From: Formosa sp. Hel3_A1_48 | GTDB lineage: Bacteria; Bacteroidota; Bacteroidia; Flavobacteriales; Flavobacteriaceae | Assembly (NCBI RefSeq): GCF_001735715.1 | Contig: NZ_CP017259.1 | Span: forward strand, 679,501-743,500 | Length of the DNA: 64,000 nt | Direction of reading: 5' to 3' | Shown: positions 8,687 to 17,803 of the stretch, one piece after another | How positions within the stretch are numbered: position 1 is the stretch's first letter | Layout: the number at the start of each line of letters is the position of its first letter | The notes under the pieces: generated by a model | Told to the model about the DNA's origin: nothing | Database searches by the model: none | Seen by the model: only the letters and a program-made list of their open reading frames with translations | Made by a program: the position numbers and the translations under genes

Positions 8687-9323
8687 AGAAGGTCAAAAAA
8701 TTATTTTTATAAGCCTGATACTTGTAGGTGGGTTATTTTTATTAATTGATTTTATAGAAATACCCTGGTTAATCAAAACTCTACAGATTGGCTTACTGGT
8801 TTTCTTTATATTGATTCTTCAATTTTTCAGAAATCCGAAGCGGCATACACAGCACAACGATATACATGTTGTATCACCTGTTGATGGCAAAGTTGTGGTT
8901 ATCGAAGAGGTCGAAGAGCCTGAATACTTCAAAGATAAAAGACTGCAAGTGAGCATTTTTATGTCCCCTATAAATGTTCACGTAACCCGTTACCCGGTAG
9001 GCGGAAAAGTAGTGTTTAGCAAATATCATCCAGGCAAATATCTAGTCGCTTGGCACCCAAAGTCTAGTGAAGAAAATGAGCGCACCACAGTTGTGGTAGA
9101 GAACCAAAAGATTGGTAAAGTTCTTTACCGACAAATTGCTGGAGCACTGGCTCGAAGAATTGTGAATTACGCTAAAAAAGACATGAATGTAGTCCAGGGA
9201 AGTGATGCTGGGTTCATTAAATTTGGTTCGAGAGTAGATTTATTTTTACCTTTGGACACCAAACTAAAAGTAAAACTAGATCAAAAAGTAAGAGGCGGTG
9301 AGACTATCATTGCAGAACTTTAA
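8676..9323 (+). CDS. psd: phosphatidylserine decarboxylase proenzyme
   Basis: Psd converts phosphatidylserine to phosphatidylethanolamine using a pyruvoyl group made by self-cleavage. At 215 residues it is the short type common in Bacteroidota. Two N-terminal membrane segments (about 8-25 and 31-49) precede the catalytic part, which contains the VSPVDGKV motif, the INVHVTRYPV block, and the self-cleavage site Gly-Ser in the FGSRVDLFLP segment near residue 186. Cleavage would leave a small C-terminal chain bearing the pyruvoyl group. Its start lies inside the end of cdsA, so the two are translationally coupled. Confidence 0.96.
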   Translation: MFHKEGQKIIFISLILVGGLFLLIDFIEIPWLIKTLQIGLLVFFILILQFFRNPKRHTQHNDIHVVSPVDGKVVVIEEVEEPEYFKDKRLQVSIFMSPINVHVTRYPVGGKVVFSKYHPGKYLVAWHPKSSEENERTTVVVENQKIGKVLYRQIAGALARRIVNYAKKDMNVVQGSDAGFIKFGSRVDLFLPLDTKLKVKLDQKVRGGETIIAEL

Positions 9324-9324
9324 G

Positions 9325-9594
9325 ATGAATAAAAAAGACGCATTAGATAAAGAATTCAAAACCGCTGTGGAGAGTATAAGCAACCACAAGGAACCCTTTC
9401 CTGCTGACACACTTTTAAAACTATATGCATTTTACAAGAGGGCAACTAACGATTATTCGCGTCCTAATAGCAGTAAGGCCATCATCAATGCCTTCAAGAC
9501 TAACGCCCTTTTTCAAGTTGAAGACATAACTCAGGACGAAGCCAAAAAACGCTATATAGAATTGGCTAAAGAATATTTAATTTACAGGAAGTAA
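9325..9594 (+). CDS. acyl-CoA-binding protein
   Basis: An 89-residue protein of the ACBP fold, which binds long-chain acyl-CoA esters in the cytoplasm. Seen: the DKEFKTAVESISN opening helix, the LLKLYAFYKRAT motif with the Tyr/Lys that contact the acyl-CoA phosphates, and a closing AKKRYIELAKEYL helix. I chose ATG 9325, just after the psd stop; an upstream GTG at 9298 would overlap psd by 26 bases and adds residues that do not fit the family. Position after cdsA-psd suggests a link with lipid metabolism. ACBPs are scattered in bacteria, but common in this family. Confidence 0.93.
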   Translation: MNKKDALDKEFKTAVESISNHKEPFPADTLLKLYAFYKRATNDYSRPNSSKAIINAFKTNALFQVEDITQDEAKKRYIELAKEYLIYRK

Positions 9595-9599
9595 AACCC

Positions 9600-12230
9600 C
9601 TACCTTAGATTGCTTAAACTCGTTTCTAAAGTATCAATTTTGGCTAGAGCATCAGCCTCTTTTTTCTTTTCGCTTGCTACTACTTGTGAAGGTGCATTAT
9701 TTACAAATCGCTCGTTAGATAATTTTTTCTGAACAGAAAGTAAAAATCCTTTGGTGTACATTAACTCCTCTTCAAGTTTGGCTAACTCAGCATCAATATC
9801 AATCAGCATATCAGCTAGCATATAATATTCATTAGATTTTACACGGAAAGAAAAGGCTTTATCTACAGCAGATGATGTATAATAAATGTTGGATATATTT
9901 CCGAGTTTTGAAATTAAGCCATCAAAAGTTTTTGAGAAAGATGCCTTGTTAATGACGTGAAGCTCAACAGCTGTTTTAAAGGGAATTTGCTTTTGTTTGC
10001 GCAAATTTCTTATACCACTAACAACTTCTGCAGCAAAGTCAAAACTTTCTAAAATAGTAGAATCATAAGAAACTTTTTCTGGCCAAGTCGAGACAATTAA
10101 AGCTTCATTAGGGCTACGGTCTTTTAAAAAATGCCAGATTTCCTCTGTCAGGAAAGGCATAAATGGATGCAACACTTTTAGATTATGCTCCAATAAATCA
10201 ACTATACGTTGATGCGTTTGTTTATCAATTGGTGCTCCATAAGATGGCTTGATCATCTCCAATAACCAAGAACAAAAATCGTCCCACACCAACTTATAAA
10301 TAGCCATAAGAGCATCACTTAGACGGTATTTACTGAAATGATCTTCAATTTCCGCCAATACTTTTTGAAATTTTGACGTGTACCAATCTAAAGCAATTGA
10401 AGCATACTCAGGTTGTTCAATATCGGCAACTTCCCATCCGTTGATAAGTCGGAACGCGTTCCAAATTTTATTGCCAAAGCCTTTGCCTTGTTGACATAGA
10501 GCTTCATCAAACAGCAAATCATTCCCAGCTGCTGAACTCAACAACAGTCCAACGCGTACTCCATCGGCTCCAAATTGCTCAATAAGCCCAAGCGCATCAG
10601 GTGAATTACCTAAAGACTTACTCATTTTTCGGCGTTGTTTATCGCGAACTAACCCTGTCAAATATACATTTTCAAACGGTTTTTCTTCTTTAAACTCAAA
10701 GCCTGCAACTATCATTCGTGCGACCCAAAAAAATAAAATATCTGGCCCAGTAACAAGATCATTAGTAGGGTAGTAATAATTGAATTCAGCATTATCTGGA
10801 TTTCTAATACCATCAAAAACTGAAATTGGCCAAAGCCATGACGAAAACCAAGTATCTAAAACATCTGCATCTTGTCTTAAGTCTTTGACGCTAAGTGATG
10901 AGTTCTTTGATTTTTTTTGTGCCAATTTTAAAGCCTCCACTGCAGTAGAAGCAACTACAAAATCGTCTTTTCCATCGCCATAATAGTAGGCTGGAATTTG
11001 TTGACCCCAAAACAATTGGCGGGATATATTCCAATCACGGATGTTTTCCATCCAATGGCGATAGGTATTATTGAATTTTTTTGGAAATAATTTTACCGTA
11101 CTCTCCTTTAATACGGCGTCTAAGGCAGGTTTTGCCAAATCTTCCATTTTGAGAAACCATTGGTCAGAAAGACGAGGTTCAATAACAACTTTGGTACGTT
11201 CTGAAGTACCAACTTTGTGCATATGTGGTTCTATTTTTACTAAAAACCCTTTGTCTTTTAATTCTTCAACAATTTCTTTACGAACTACAAACCGATCTTT
11301 CCCTTCGTAGTGCAGTCCATAACTATTGAGTGTTGCATCTGCATTGAAAATATCAATAACCTCCAATTGGTGCTTGTCCCCCAATACCTTGTCATTTTCA
11401 TCATGTGCAGGGGTAACTTTTAAACAACCTGTTCCAAACTCCATATCAACATATTCATCCTCGATAATTGGAATGACTCTATTACACAAAGGAACAATTG
11501 CTTTTTTACCTTTTAAATGAGAAAAACGCTCATCGTTTGGATTGATACAAATTGCTGAATCACCCAAAATAGTTTCTGGTCTTGTTGTGGCTATAGTGAG
11601 GCGTTCATTGCTTCCTTCGATTGCATATTCCACGTAATATAAACTGCCTTGACGTTCTTCGTATATAACTTCCTCATCAGAAAGTGTTGTCTGTGCTTGA
11701 GGATCCCAATTCACCATTCTATAACCTCTGTAAATCAACCCTTTATTGAACAAATCAATAAACACAGAAATGACCGATTCGCTCATTTCATCATCCAAGG
11801 TGAATTTTGTACGGTCCCAATCGCATGAACAACCCAATTTCTTAAGCTGATTTAAAATTACACCACCATACTCATTGGTCCAGTCCCAAGCATGGCTCAT
11901 AAATTCTTCTCGTGTCAAATCGTTCTTATCAATACCTTTTTCCTTTAGCTTGGCCACCACTTTAGCCTCAGTTGCTATTGAGGCATGGTCAGTACCAGGG
12001 ACCCAACAAGCGTTTTTTCCCTGAAGGCGTGCACGTCTAATCAAAACATCCTGAATAGTATTGTTGAGCATATGCCCCATATGCAAAATACCAGTTACAT
12101 TTGGCGGAGGAATTACAATGGTATAAGGAGTTCTATTATCAGGCTTTGAATGAAAATATTGGTGCTTCATCCAATAGTCATACCACTTTTGCTCTACCTT
12201 TGTTGCATCATATTTTGATGGAATACTCAT
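9600..12230 (-). CDS. valS: valyl-tRNA synthetase
   Basis: ValS charges tRNA-Val and edits mischarged threonine. The 876-residue protein is normal for bacteria. The class I signature is HMGH (residues 50-53) and the second is KMSKS (about 535-539). Between them lies the editing domain, including the TIATTRPETILGDSA segment. The anticodon-binding domain and a C-terminal coiled coil (last about 65 residues) complete the protein. The ATG start leads straight into SKYDATKVEQKWYDYW, the usual beginning. Its stop is 5 bases from the end of the convergent ACBP gene. Confidence 0.98.
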   Translation of the reverse strand: MSIPSKYDATKVEQKWYDYWMKHQYFHSKPDNRTPYTIVIPPPNVTGILHMGHMLNNTIQDVLIRRARLQGKNACWVPGTDHASIATEAKVVAKLKEKGIDKNDLTREEFMSHAWDWTNEYGGVILNQLKKLGCSCDWDRTKFTLDDEMSESVISVFIDLFNKGLIYRGYRMVNWDPQAQTTLSDEEVIYEERQGSLYYVEYAIEGSNERLTIATTRPETILGDSAICINPNDERFSHLKGKKAIVPLCNRVIPIIEDEYVDMEFGTGCLKVTPAHDENDKVLGDKHQLEVIDIFNADATLNSYGLHYEGKDRFVVRKEIVEELKDKGFLVKIEPHMHKVGTSERTKVVIEPRLSDQWFLKMEDLAKPALDAVLKESTVKLFPKKFNNTYRHWMENIRDWNISRQLFWGQQIPAYYYGDGKDDFVVASTAVEALKLAQKKSKNSSLSVKDLRQDADVLDTWFSSWLWPISVFDGIRNPDNAEFNYYYPTNDLVTGPDILFFWVARMIVAGFEFKEEKPFENVYLTGLVRDKQRRKMSKSLGNSPDALGLIEQFGADGVRVGLLLSSAAGNDLLFDEALCQQGKGFGNKIWNAFRLINGWEVADIEQPEYASIALDWYTSKFQKVLAEIEDHFSKYRLSDALMAIYKLVWDDFCSWLLEMIKPSYGAPIDKQTHQRIVDLLEHNLKVLHPFMPFLTEEIWHFLKDRSPNEALIVSTWPEKVSYDSTILESFDFAAEVVSGIRNLRKQKQIPFKTAVELHVINKASFSKTFDGLISKLGNISNIYYTSSAVDKAFSFRVKSNEYYMLADMLIDIDAELAKLEEELMYTKGFLLSVQKKLSNERFVNNAPSQVVASEKKKEADALAKIDTLETSLSNLR

Positions 12231-12261
12231 ATTCTTGGAACGATTTTTGTCATAAAGTATA

Positions 12262-12269
12262 CAAAAGTA
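12262..12269 (-). promoter_or_regulatory. -7 box (TACTTTTG) before valS
   Basis: On the minus strand this reads TACTTTTG, matching TAnnTTTG, 31 bases before the valS ATG. Confidence 0.45.
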
Positions 12270-12377
12270 CTCATATTTTGGGTTCTTTAAAATTAAATAA
12301 ACCAGAATTATAGGTGTACAATTTTTGATTTTCTAAAAAAGTCGCTAAATTTACATATAAACTTAAATTACTCTGCC

Positions 12378-12803
12378 ATGAAAAAAATATTAACACTAAT
12401 GCTCCTTAGTTTATTTCTTCTAAATACTAACGCGCAAGAGCGTACTGCAAAAATTGAATTTGAATCTACTGTAATTGATTACGGGACTATTGAAAAAGGA
12501 TCTGATGGAGTTCGCGTTTTCAAATTTACTAATACTGGAAACGCACCACTTATTGTATCAAAGGTTAAATCTAGCTGTGGCTGTACAGTTCCAAAAAAGC
12601 CAGAAAAGCCTATTTTGCCTGGTGAAGAGGGTGAAATTCAAGTAAAGTATGACACCAACAGAGTCAATCCGATCCGAAAAACAATTACCGTTACTTCTAA
12701 TGCTGACACTCCTACTGTGGCACTTAAAATAAAAGGTACTGTTATCGACCCGGCCAAAACTAGCCCATTACAACCGACAAACAAAAGCGTTGTTGAAAAA
12801 TAA
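12378..12803 (+). CDS. secreted DUF1573 protein
   Basis: A 141-residue exported protein: an N-terminal signal peptide (MKKILTLMLLSLFLLNTNAQ) followed by a single Ig-like/ASH-type beta domain of the DUF1573 family. The family hallmark SSCGCTVP, with its paired cysteines, is in the middle, after the FKFTNTGNAPL strand. Such proteins are abundant in Bacteroidota and thought to sit in the periplasm or outer surface; the molecular role is unknown. It has a strong terminator 15 bases downstream and so is transcribed separately from the aminotransferase that follows. Confidence 0.88.
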   Translation: MKKILTLMLLSLFLLNTNAQERTAKIEFESTVIDYGTIEKGSDGVRVFKFTNTGNAPLIVSKVKSSCGCTVPKKPEKPILPGEEGEIQVKYDTNRVNPIRKTITVTSNADTPTVALKIKGTVIDPAKTSPLQPTNKSVVEK

Positions 12804-12817
12804 TACGATATTAAGCC

Positions 12818-12851
12818 AAAAAAAAGCATCTTTATAAGATGCTTTTTTTTT
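12818..12851 (+). terminator. intrinsic terminator after the DUF1573 gene
   Basis: A perfect stem AAAAGCATCTT/AAGATGCTTTT with a three-base loop and a following run of nine or more T. The stem is AT-rich but long. It could also work in the reverse direction because of the A run on its 5' side. Confidence 0.85.
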
Positions 12852-12876
12852 GATTCATTTACTAAAGATATAGAAT

Positions 12877-12884
12877 TATATTTG
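12877..12884 (+). promoter_or_regulatory. -7 box (TATATTTG) before the aminotransferase-murB pair
   Basis: Matches TAnnTTTG, 26 bases before the aminotransferase ATG and just after the terminator of the preceding gene. Confidence 0.5.
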
Positions 12885-12910
12885 TACTTTGAATTATAAT
12901 ATGAATTGAT

Positions 12911-14107
12911 ATGCCAAAAATTTCAATCAAAGGAATACAAATGCCGGAGTCACCAATACGCAAATTGGTCCCCTATGCAGAGCAGGCAAAAACTAAGGGC
13001 ACATTGGTGTATCACCTAAACATAGGACAACCTGATATTAACACCCCGCAAATAGCACTTGATGCTGTAAAAAATAACTGTCTTGAAGTAGTAGCGTACA
13101 GCCGCTCAGAAGGCTCAGAACAATACCGAGAAAAATTAGCGGGTTACTACAAAAAACACAACATTCAAGTTGAAGCCAAAGAGATTACAGTAACCACTGG
13201 TGGAAGTGAAGCACTGCTTTTTACCATGGGAAGTATTATGGATCCTGGTGACGAAGTGATTATCCCTGAACCCTTTTATGCTAATTATAACGGCTTTTCA
13301 GTAGCTCAAGGAGTTAATGTAATACCTGTTGTCTCTGATATTGATGCAAATTTTGCGCTCCCTGCTATTAAAGATTTTGAAAGCTTAATTACGCCTAAAA
13401 CCAAAGCTATTCTTATTTGTAATCCTGGAAATCCAACAGGCTATTTGTACAGCAGAGAAGAAATTAGTCAACTCAAGGAGTTAGTTATAAAACACGATTT
13501 GTTTTTGATCGCTGATGAAGTGTACAGAGAATTCACCTACGACGGCCTTCACCACCATTCTATTATGGAAATTGATGGGTTACAAGACCACGCCATAATG
13601 ATCGATTCTGTCTCTAAACGATACAGCATGTGCGGGGCTAGGATAGGATGTATTGTTACAAGAAACAAAAGAGTTACCGATGCAGCACTAAAGTTTGCTC
13701 AAGCACGCTTATCGCCTCCTACATTTGCGCTTTTGGCGAGCGAAGCAGCACTTGATACTCCCGATTCATATTTTGAAGAAGTCAAAAAAGAATATGCAGA
13801 ACGACGCAATATATTAATTCAAGAGCTCAAAAAAATTAATGGTGTAAAAGTAGCTAATCCCAAAGGAGCTTTTTACTGCATTGTAGAGCTTCCTGTAAAG
13901 GATTCGGACAAATTTGCACAATGGTTGTTAGAAGAATTTCGTGTTAATAATGAAACGATTATGATTGCACCTGCGGCAGGCTTTTACGCCACAGAAGGAC
14001 TGGGGCATAATCAGGTGCGCATAGCTTATGTCCTGAAAAAAGAAGATTTAATAGCCTCGGTAAATATTCTTAAAAAAGGACTAGAAGCTTATAAAACTAC
14101 AGAATGA
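12911..14107 (+). CDS. PLP-dependent class I/II aminotransferase
   Basis: A 398-residue cytoplasmic fold-type I aminotransferase resembling aspartate aminotransferases. The PLP pocket is visible: ICNPGNPTGYLYS with its Asn, the LIADEVYREF segment with the pyridine-binding Asp, and the Schiff-base lysine in DSVSKRYSMCGARIG (about residue 237). The conserved Arg for the substrate carboxylate is near the C-terminus in the NQVRIAYV segment. The amino donor is not evident. A second aminotransferase of the same class lies at 55385-56575. It overlaps murB by 4 bases (ATGA), so the two are coupled, though no shared pathway is obvious. Confidence 0.92.
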   Translation: MPKISIKGIQMPESPIRKLVPYAEQAKTKGTLVYHLNIGQPDINTPQIALDAVKNNCLEVVAYSRSEGSEQYREKLAGYYKKHNIQVEAKEITVTTGGSEALLFTMGSIMDPGDEVIIPEPFYANYNGFSVAQGVNVIPVVSDIDANFALPAIKDFESLITPKTKAILICNPGNPTGYLYSREEISQLKELVIKHDLFLIADEVYREFTYDGLHHHSIMEIDGLQDHAIMIDSVSKRYSMCGARIGCIVTRNKRVTDAALKFAQARLSPPTFALLASEAALDTPDSYFEEVKKEYAERRNILIQELKKINGVKVANPKGAFYCIVELPVKDSDKFAQWLLEEFRVNNETIMIAPAAGFYATEGLGHNQVRIAYVLKKEDLIASVNILKKGLEAYKTTE

Positions 14108-15111
14108 TTCAACAGAACGTTTCTTTAAAACCTTATAATACTTTTGGCATCAATGTCAACGCTGAAGCTTTTGCTTCTGTAAAAACGCTAGAAGATTTAA
14201 AGACCACACTAAAGAACAGACCCTCAAAAATATTAATCATCGGAGGGGGAAGTAATATTCTATTAACCGAAGATTTTGAAGGGCTAGTGCTTCATATAGA
14301 TCTTAAAGGCATAGAAGTTTGCAAAAAACAAAACGAAACCACTATCGTAAAAGTCTCTGCTGGCGAAAACTGGCACGACTTTGTCTTGTGGTCCTTAAAA
14401 CAAAACTTAGGTGGAATAGAGAATTTATCTCTAATTCCAGGAAATGTTGGTACAGCTCCGATTCAAAATATTGGAGCCTATGGAGTAGAACTGAAAGACA
14501 CTTTCGTTTGCTGCGAGGCATTAAATCTTAAGACTCTAGAGCTAGAAATATTTTCAAAAGAAGAATGTAATTTTGGGTACAGAAATTCTGTTTTTAAATC
14601 AGAACATAAAGGAAAATACATTATCACCTCAGTAACTTTTGAATTGACCCACACCAAGCACCAACTAAAAACAACTTATGGTGCTATTTCGAATGAATTG
14701 TTAGCAAATGGAGTAACTAGCCCAAGTATCCAAGACATTTCAAAAGCAGTGATTACTATTCGAAAATCTAAACTCCCAGATCCAAAAAAACTTGGAAATT
14801 GCGGTAGTTTTTTTAAAAATCCAATTGTACCAAAAGAACATTTTGAGCAATTATTAACACAGTTCCCAAATATGCCTCACTATCCTGTTTCATCAAATGA
14901 AGTAAAAATACCAGCAGCTTGGCTCATTGAAACTGCAGGTTTTAAAGGAAAAACCTTCAAAAATTATGGTGTTCACAAGCATCAGGCTCTAGTACTTGTC
15001 AATTATGGTGGCGCTTCTGGTCGAGATATCTTGAGTTTATCACAACTCATTCAAAAAACCATCAATTCTATTTTTGGGATAGCACTCGAAGCAGAGGTCA
15101 ATGTATTGTGA
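14104..15111 (+). CDS. murB: UDP-N-acetylenolpyruvoylglucosamine reductase
   Basis: MurB is an FAD enzyme that reduces UDP-GlcNAc-enolpyruvate to UDP-MurNAc with NADPH in peptidoglycan synthesis. The 335-residue protein is of type I length. Seen: the N-terminal LKPYNTFGINVNA, the FAD-binding ILIIGGGSNILLTEDF (about 43-58), the LSLIPGNVGTAPIQNIGAYGVEL core (about 110-132), a YRNSVFK substrate motif, and GNCGSFFKNP carrying the catalytic Ser near residue 236, with a C-terminal Glu-rich EAEVNVL. It is coupled to the upstream aminotransferase. Confidence 0.97.
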   Translation: MIQQNVSLKPYNTFGINVNAEAFASVKTLEDLKTTLKNRPSKILIIGGGSNILLTEDFEGLVLHIDLKGIEVCKKQNETTIVKVSAGENWHDFVLWSLKQNLGGIENLSLIPGNVGTAPIQNIGAYGVELKDTFVCCEALNLKTLELEIFSKEECNFGYRNSVFKSEHKGKYIITSVTFELTHTKHQLKTTYGAISNELLANGVTSPSIQDISKAVITIRKSKLPDPKKLGNCGSFFKNPIVPKEHFEQLLTQFPNMPHYPVSSNEVKIPAAWLIETAGFKGKTFKNYGVHKHQALVLVNYGGASGRDILSLSQLIQKTINSIFGIALEAEVNVL

Positions 15112-15142
15112 GGAGTAAAGATTATAATTGAAAAATAGCTCA

Positions 15143-15829
15143 CTAATCGCAGTTTTGACTGGCTTTACTCACTATACCTGCTGCAATAGCTCCAGCTATG
15201 GGTGCTAACCAAAATAGCCAAAGTTGTGCAGAAAAGTCAGCACCTGCAAAAATAGCTTGACCTGTAGAGCGCGCTGGATTAACCGAAGTGTTTGAGATCG
15301 GAATACTTATCAAGTGAATAAGGGTAAGAGCAAAACCAATGGCCATTGGCGCAAACTTCTGGTGAGCTTTTTCAGTTGTACTGCCTAAAATTATGATTAG
15401 AAAAAATGCTGTTAAAACAAATTCTGAAATTAAAACAGAACTCAAAGAGTAGCCCCCAGGAGACAAATCACCATAGCCATTAGCAGCAAAAGTCCCTATA
15501 GATTCAAAGTCAGATTTGCCCGTAAGTATTAAGAAGAGAACTGAAGCTGCAACAAGAGCGCCTAAGGTTTGGGATACAATATATCCAAAAAGGTTTTTAG
15601 GGTTAAAACGACCTGCAGCCCAAAGACCAAAAGAAACAGCAGGATTGAAATGTGCGCCTGAGATATGCCCCAGAGCGTATGCCATGGTAAGGACGGTCAT
15701 TCCGAAGGCAAATGAAACTCCTATAAAGCCAATACCCGATTCAGGGAATTTGGCCGCAAAAATAGCACTCCCACAACCACCAAAAACCAACCAAAATGTA
15801 CCAAAAAATTCTGCATAAAGCTTTTTCAT
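15143..15829 (-). CDS. aqpZ: aquaporin Z-type water channel
   Basis: A 228-residue inner-membrane major intrinsic protein with six membrane segments and two half-helices. Both NPA boxes are intact: HFNPAVSFG and SVNPARSTG, the latter followed by the usual pore Arg. A water-selective filter of the AqpZ type (Phe/His/Arg) is plausible from [13 protein letters not shown] and the second NPAR box. I chose the ATG at 15829 ([13 protein letters not shown]); a start 16 codons further upstream adds a hydrophilic stretch unlike the family. It is divergent from the small gene at 15948. Confidence 0.95.
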   Translation of the reverse strand: MKKLYAEFFGTFWLVFGGCGSAIFAAKFPESGIGFIGVSFAFGMTVLTMAYALGHISGAHFNPAVSFGLWAAGRFNPKNLFGYIVSQTLGALVAASVLFLILTGKSDFESIGTFAANGYGDLSPGGYSLSSVLISEFVLTAFFLIIILGSTTEKAHQKFAPMAIGFALTLIHLISIPISNTSVNPARSTGQAIFAGADFSAQLWLFWLAPIAGAIAAGIVSKASQNCD

Positions 15830-15919
15830 AAATATTGTGTTCAAGCACTCCACTGATTTAGACACAGATTTATACAAAAAGTCACCTTTTATTTTAAAAT
15901 TTTAATTTTATTTTAATTG

Positions 15920-15927
15920 TATCTTTG
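15920..15927 (+). promoter_or_regulatory. -7 box (TATCTTTG) before the 15948 gene run
   Basis: Strong match to TAnnTTTG, 20 bases before the ATG at 15948. It probably drives the run small protein - glycosyltransferase - sigma factor - Nramp-like protein, since no other promoter-like gap exists inside it. Confidence 0.6.
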
Positions 15928-15947
15928 TAAAAATCTATTGCTTTAAA

Positions 15948-16151
15948 ATGAAACTACTTTTAATTACACTATCACTTTTAGGCCTTGGGATTGCAGGGAT
16001 TTCCATTAAATTATGGGCCAAAAAAGACGGTAAATTTGCCGGTACTTGTGCTAGCCAAAATCCAATGCTAAACAACGAAGGTGAGGCTTGTGGGTTTTGT
16101 GGTAAAACCCCTGATGAATTTGGCGACTGCGATAACAGCGGAAAAAAATAA
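15948..16151 (+). CDS. small Cys-containing membrane-anchored or secreted protein
   Basis: A 67-residue protein of the kind often labelled 'membrane or secreted protein' in Flavobacteriia. The first about 22 residues form a hydrophobic anchor or signal (MKLLLITLSLLGLGIAGISI). A short soluble tail with four cysteines follows: FAGTCASQN, then EACGFCGKTP and FGDCDNS. The cysteines could bind a metal or form disulfides. No catalytic fold can be recognised and the function is unknown. It lies 9 bases before the glycosyltransferase. Confidence 0.75.
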   Translation: MKLLLITLSLLGLGIAGISIKLWAKKDGKFAGTCASQNPMLNNEGEACGFCGKTPDEFGDCDNSGKK

Positions 16152-16160
16152 CCCCAATAA

Positions 16161-17258
16161 ATGCCCTTGACCGTTCTTTTTTACATCTTCATGACGGTAA
16201 CTATTTTAGAAATTTCCTATTTCTGCTTTGCAGTATATAGCATACGCAATATGCCCTTGCAGCTAAAAAAATCAAATACTGCAATTTCCTTAATACTATA
16301 TACAAAGAATCAAGCTGAATTAATAAAAACACAACTGCCTGTTTTTCTAAAACAAAAACATAAAAATTTTGAAATTGTATTAATTAACGATGCCTCTTCA
16401 GATGATACACTAGAAATCATGAAACGTTTTCAAAACGAAAACTCAAAAATAAAGGTGATCGATGTCAAAAATATTGAAGCATTTTGGGGCAGTAAAAAAT
16501 ACGCACTGACTTTAGCCATAAAAGCTGCCTCACACGAACGCTTAGTTATAAGCTCCATTGATCATAAACCCAACTCTACGGCATGGCTTCAGCATATAGC
16601 TTCAGCGCTTAAAGAAAAATCTTTCATAATCGGATTGAGAAAATATACTTCTAAAAATACCTTATTTTACCGATTTTTTAATTTTAGGGAACTTGTTAAA
16701 AGCTGCACTCTGAGTAAAATGGGGATAGTTTACGGAGGAACTTCAGCAAATGTGAGTTATACTAAAACACTTTTTTACAGTGCTAGTGGATTTGCAAAAC
16801 ACATGCAACTTCCCTTTGGAGAAACCAAATTATTTGCCAATGAAGTCTCAAAATTATCGAATACCGCAATTTGTTTGCAACACGACAGCGGAGTGACGCA
16901 ATTACACAAACCCAAGTTTGGGACATGGTTGAAAGAACAAGTTGAAGAGGACTTAATTTTAAGGCAAAGCAGGAAACTTGTACTGCTAAGCAATAGGTTT
17001 CTTTTTTTATGTCGTCTAGTATTTTACATCCTAGCTGTAGTTTTGATGATTATTAGTGAGCCTGAGACAAAACCCTTAATTATAATATTGCTCAGTGGCC
17101 GTTTTGCAATTCAATACATTTGCTACGGAATCATAGCCAACAAATTAAAAGAATTAAAGTTAATCATAGCACTACCATTTCTTGATCTTTGGTCTCTTAT
17201 TTTACAATTTGTTATATTTATAACAGGATTTAAGTCAAAACAACCGCATTGGAATTAA
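16161..17258 (+). CDS. membrane-anchored family 2 glycosyltransferase
   Basis: A 365-residue GT2-type enzyme with an N-terminal membrane segment (about 3-25), a GT-A catalytic domain, and two or three C-terminal membrane segments (about 278-355). Seen: LILYTKNQAELI start of the fold, NDASSDDT (nucleotide-sugar Asp), VISSIDHKPNS in place of the usual DxD metal motif, and no clear QxxRW. The architecture fits inner-membrane glycosyltransferases for surface glycans or lipids; the sugar is unknown. The IDH variant of DxD is unusual and leaves metal dependence open. It overlaps the sigma factor gene by 10 bases. Confidence 0.85.
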   Translation: MPLTVLFYIFMTVTILEISYFCFAVYSIRNMPLQLKKSNTAISLILYTKNQAELIKTQLPVFLKQKHKNFEIVLINDASSDDTLEIMKRFQNENSKIKVIDVKNIEAFWGSKKYALTLAIKAASHERLVISSIDHKPNSTAWLQHIASALKEKSFIIGLRKYTSKNTLFYRFFNFRELVKSCTLSKMGIVYGGTSANVSYTKTLFYSASGFAKHMQLPFGETKLFANEVSKLSNTAICLQHDSGVTQLHKPKFGTWLKEQVEEDLILRQSRKLVLLSNRFLFLCRLVFYILAVVLMIISEPETKPLIIILLSGRFAIQYICYGIIANKLKELKLIIALPFLDLWSLILQFVIFITGFKSKQPHWN

Positions 17259-17803
17259 ACGAAGCGATTACAAAAGCCAAAGAAAATAATCAAATTGCTT
17301 TCAACTTTTTGTTGGAAACTTTTTGGAATGATGTTTTCGGCTTTTTAGTAAAGCGCACCCAAAACGAGAACGATGCAGAGGACATTACAATTGAAACATT
17401 TTTTAAAGCTTTCGATAAAATCAATTCTTTTGACTCTAAATTTAAATTCAAAACTTGGCTAATAACAATAGCTAAAAACACCCATTTAGATAGCATCCGA
17501 AAACAAAAAAACACGCTCAGTAACCAAACAACTGAGGAGGATGAAAAGCGCGTCTATTGGATTCGCGATCAAGCTCCATCTGTAGAGGATAAACTTATAA
17601 ATGAACAAAATTTGGCTGAACTGCTAAAGGACATCAAGAAATTAAAGCCTCATCACCAAGAAATTATTCAACTGCGGTATTTTCAAGAATTATCTTATCT
17701 AGAAATCGCAAAGAAAATTGATGCCCCTATAAATAATGTCAAAATAAAGCTTCTAAGAGCTAAAAAACTATTGGCTTGGATTATTCGCACAAAACATGAC
17801 TAA
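17249..17803 (+). CDS. ECF-type RNA polymerase sigma factor
   Basis: A 184-residue sigma-70 family protein with only regions 2 and 4, so an ECF sigma factor. Region 2 includes ENDAEDITIETFFKAFDKI and the FKTWLITIAKNTHLDSIR promoter-melting and -10-binding segment (about residues 35-90). Region 4 is a helix-turn-helix, LKPHHQEIIQLRYFQELSYLEIA onward (about 132-180). The start is TTG at 17249, overlapping the glycosyltransferase end; no ATG gives the family N-terminus. No anti-sigma factor gene is adjacent. The stop overlaps the Nramp-like gene by 8 bases. Targets cannot be predicted here. Confidence 0.93.
   Translation: MELNEAITKAKENNQIAFNFLLETFWNDVFGFLVKRTQNENDAEDITIETFFKAFDKINSFDSKFKFKTWLITIAKNTHLDSIRKQKNTLSNQTTEEDEKRVYWIRDQAPSVEDKLINEQNLAELLKDIKKLKPHHQEIIQLRYFQELSYLEIAKKIDAPINNVKIKLLRAKKLLAWIIRTKHD

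Noticed and set aside
12911-15111. A functional link between the aminotransferase and murB
   Set aside because: They overlap by 4 bases, but no shared pathway is evident; adjacency alone is not evidence.
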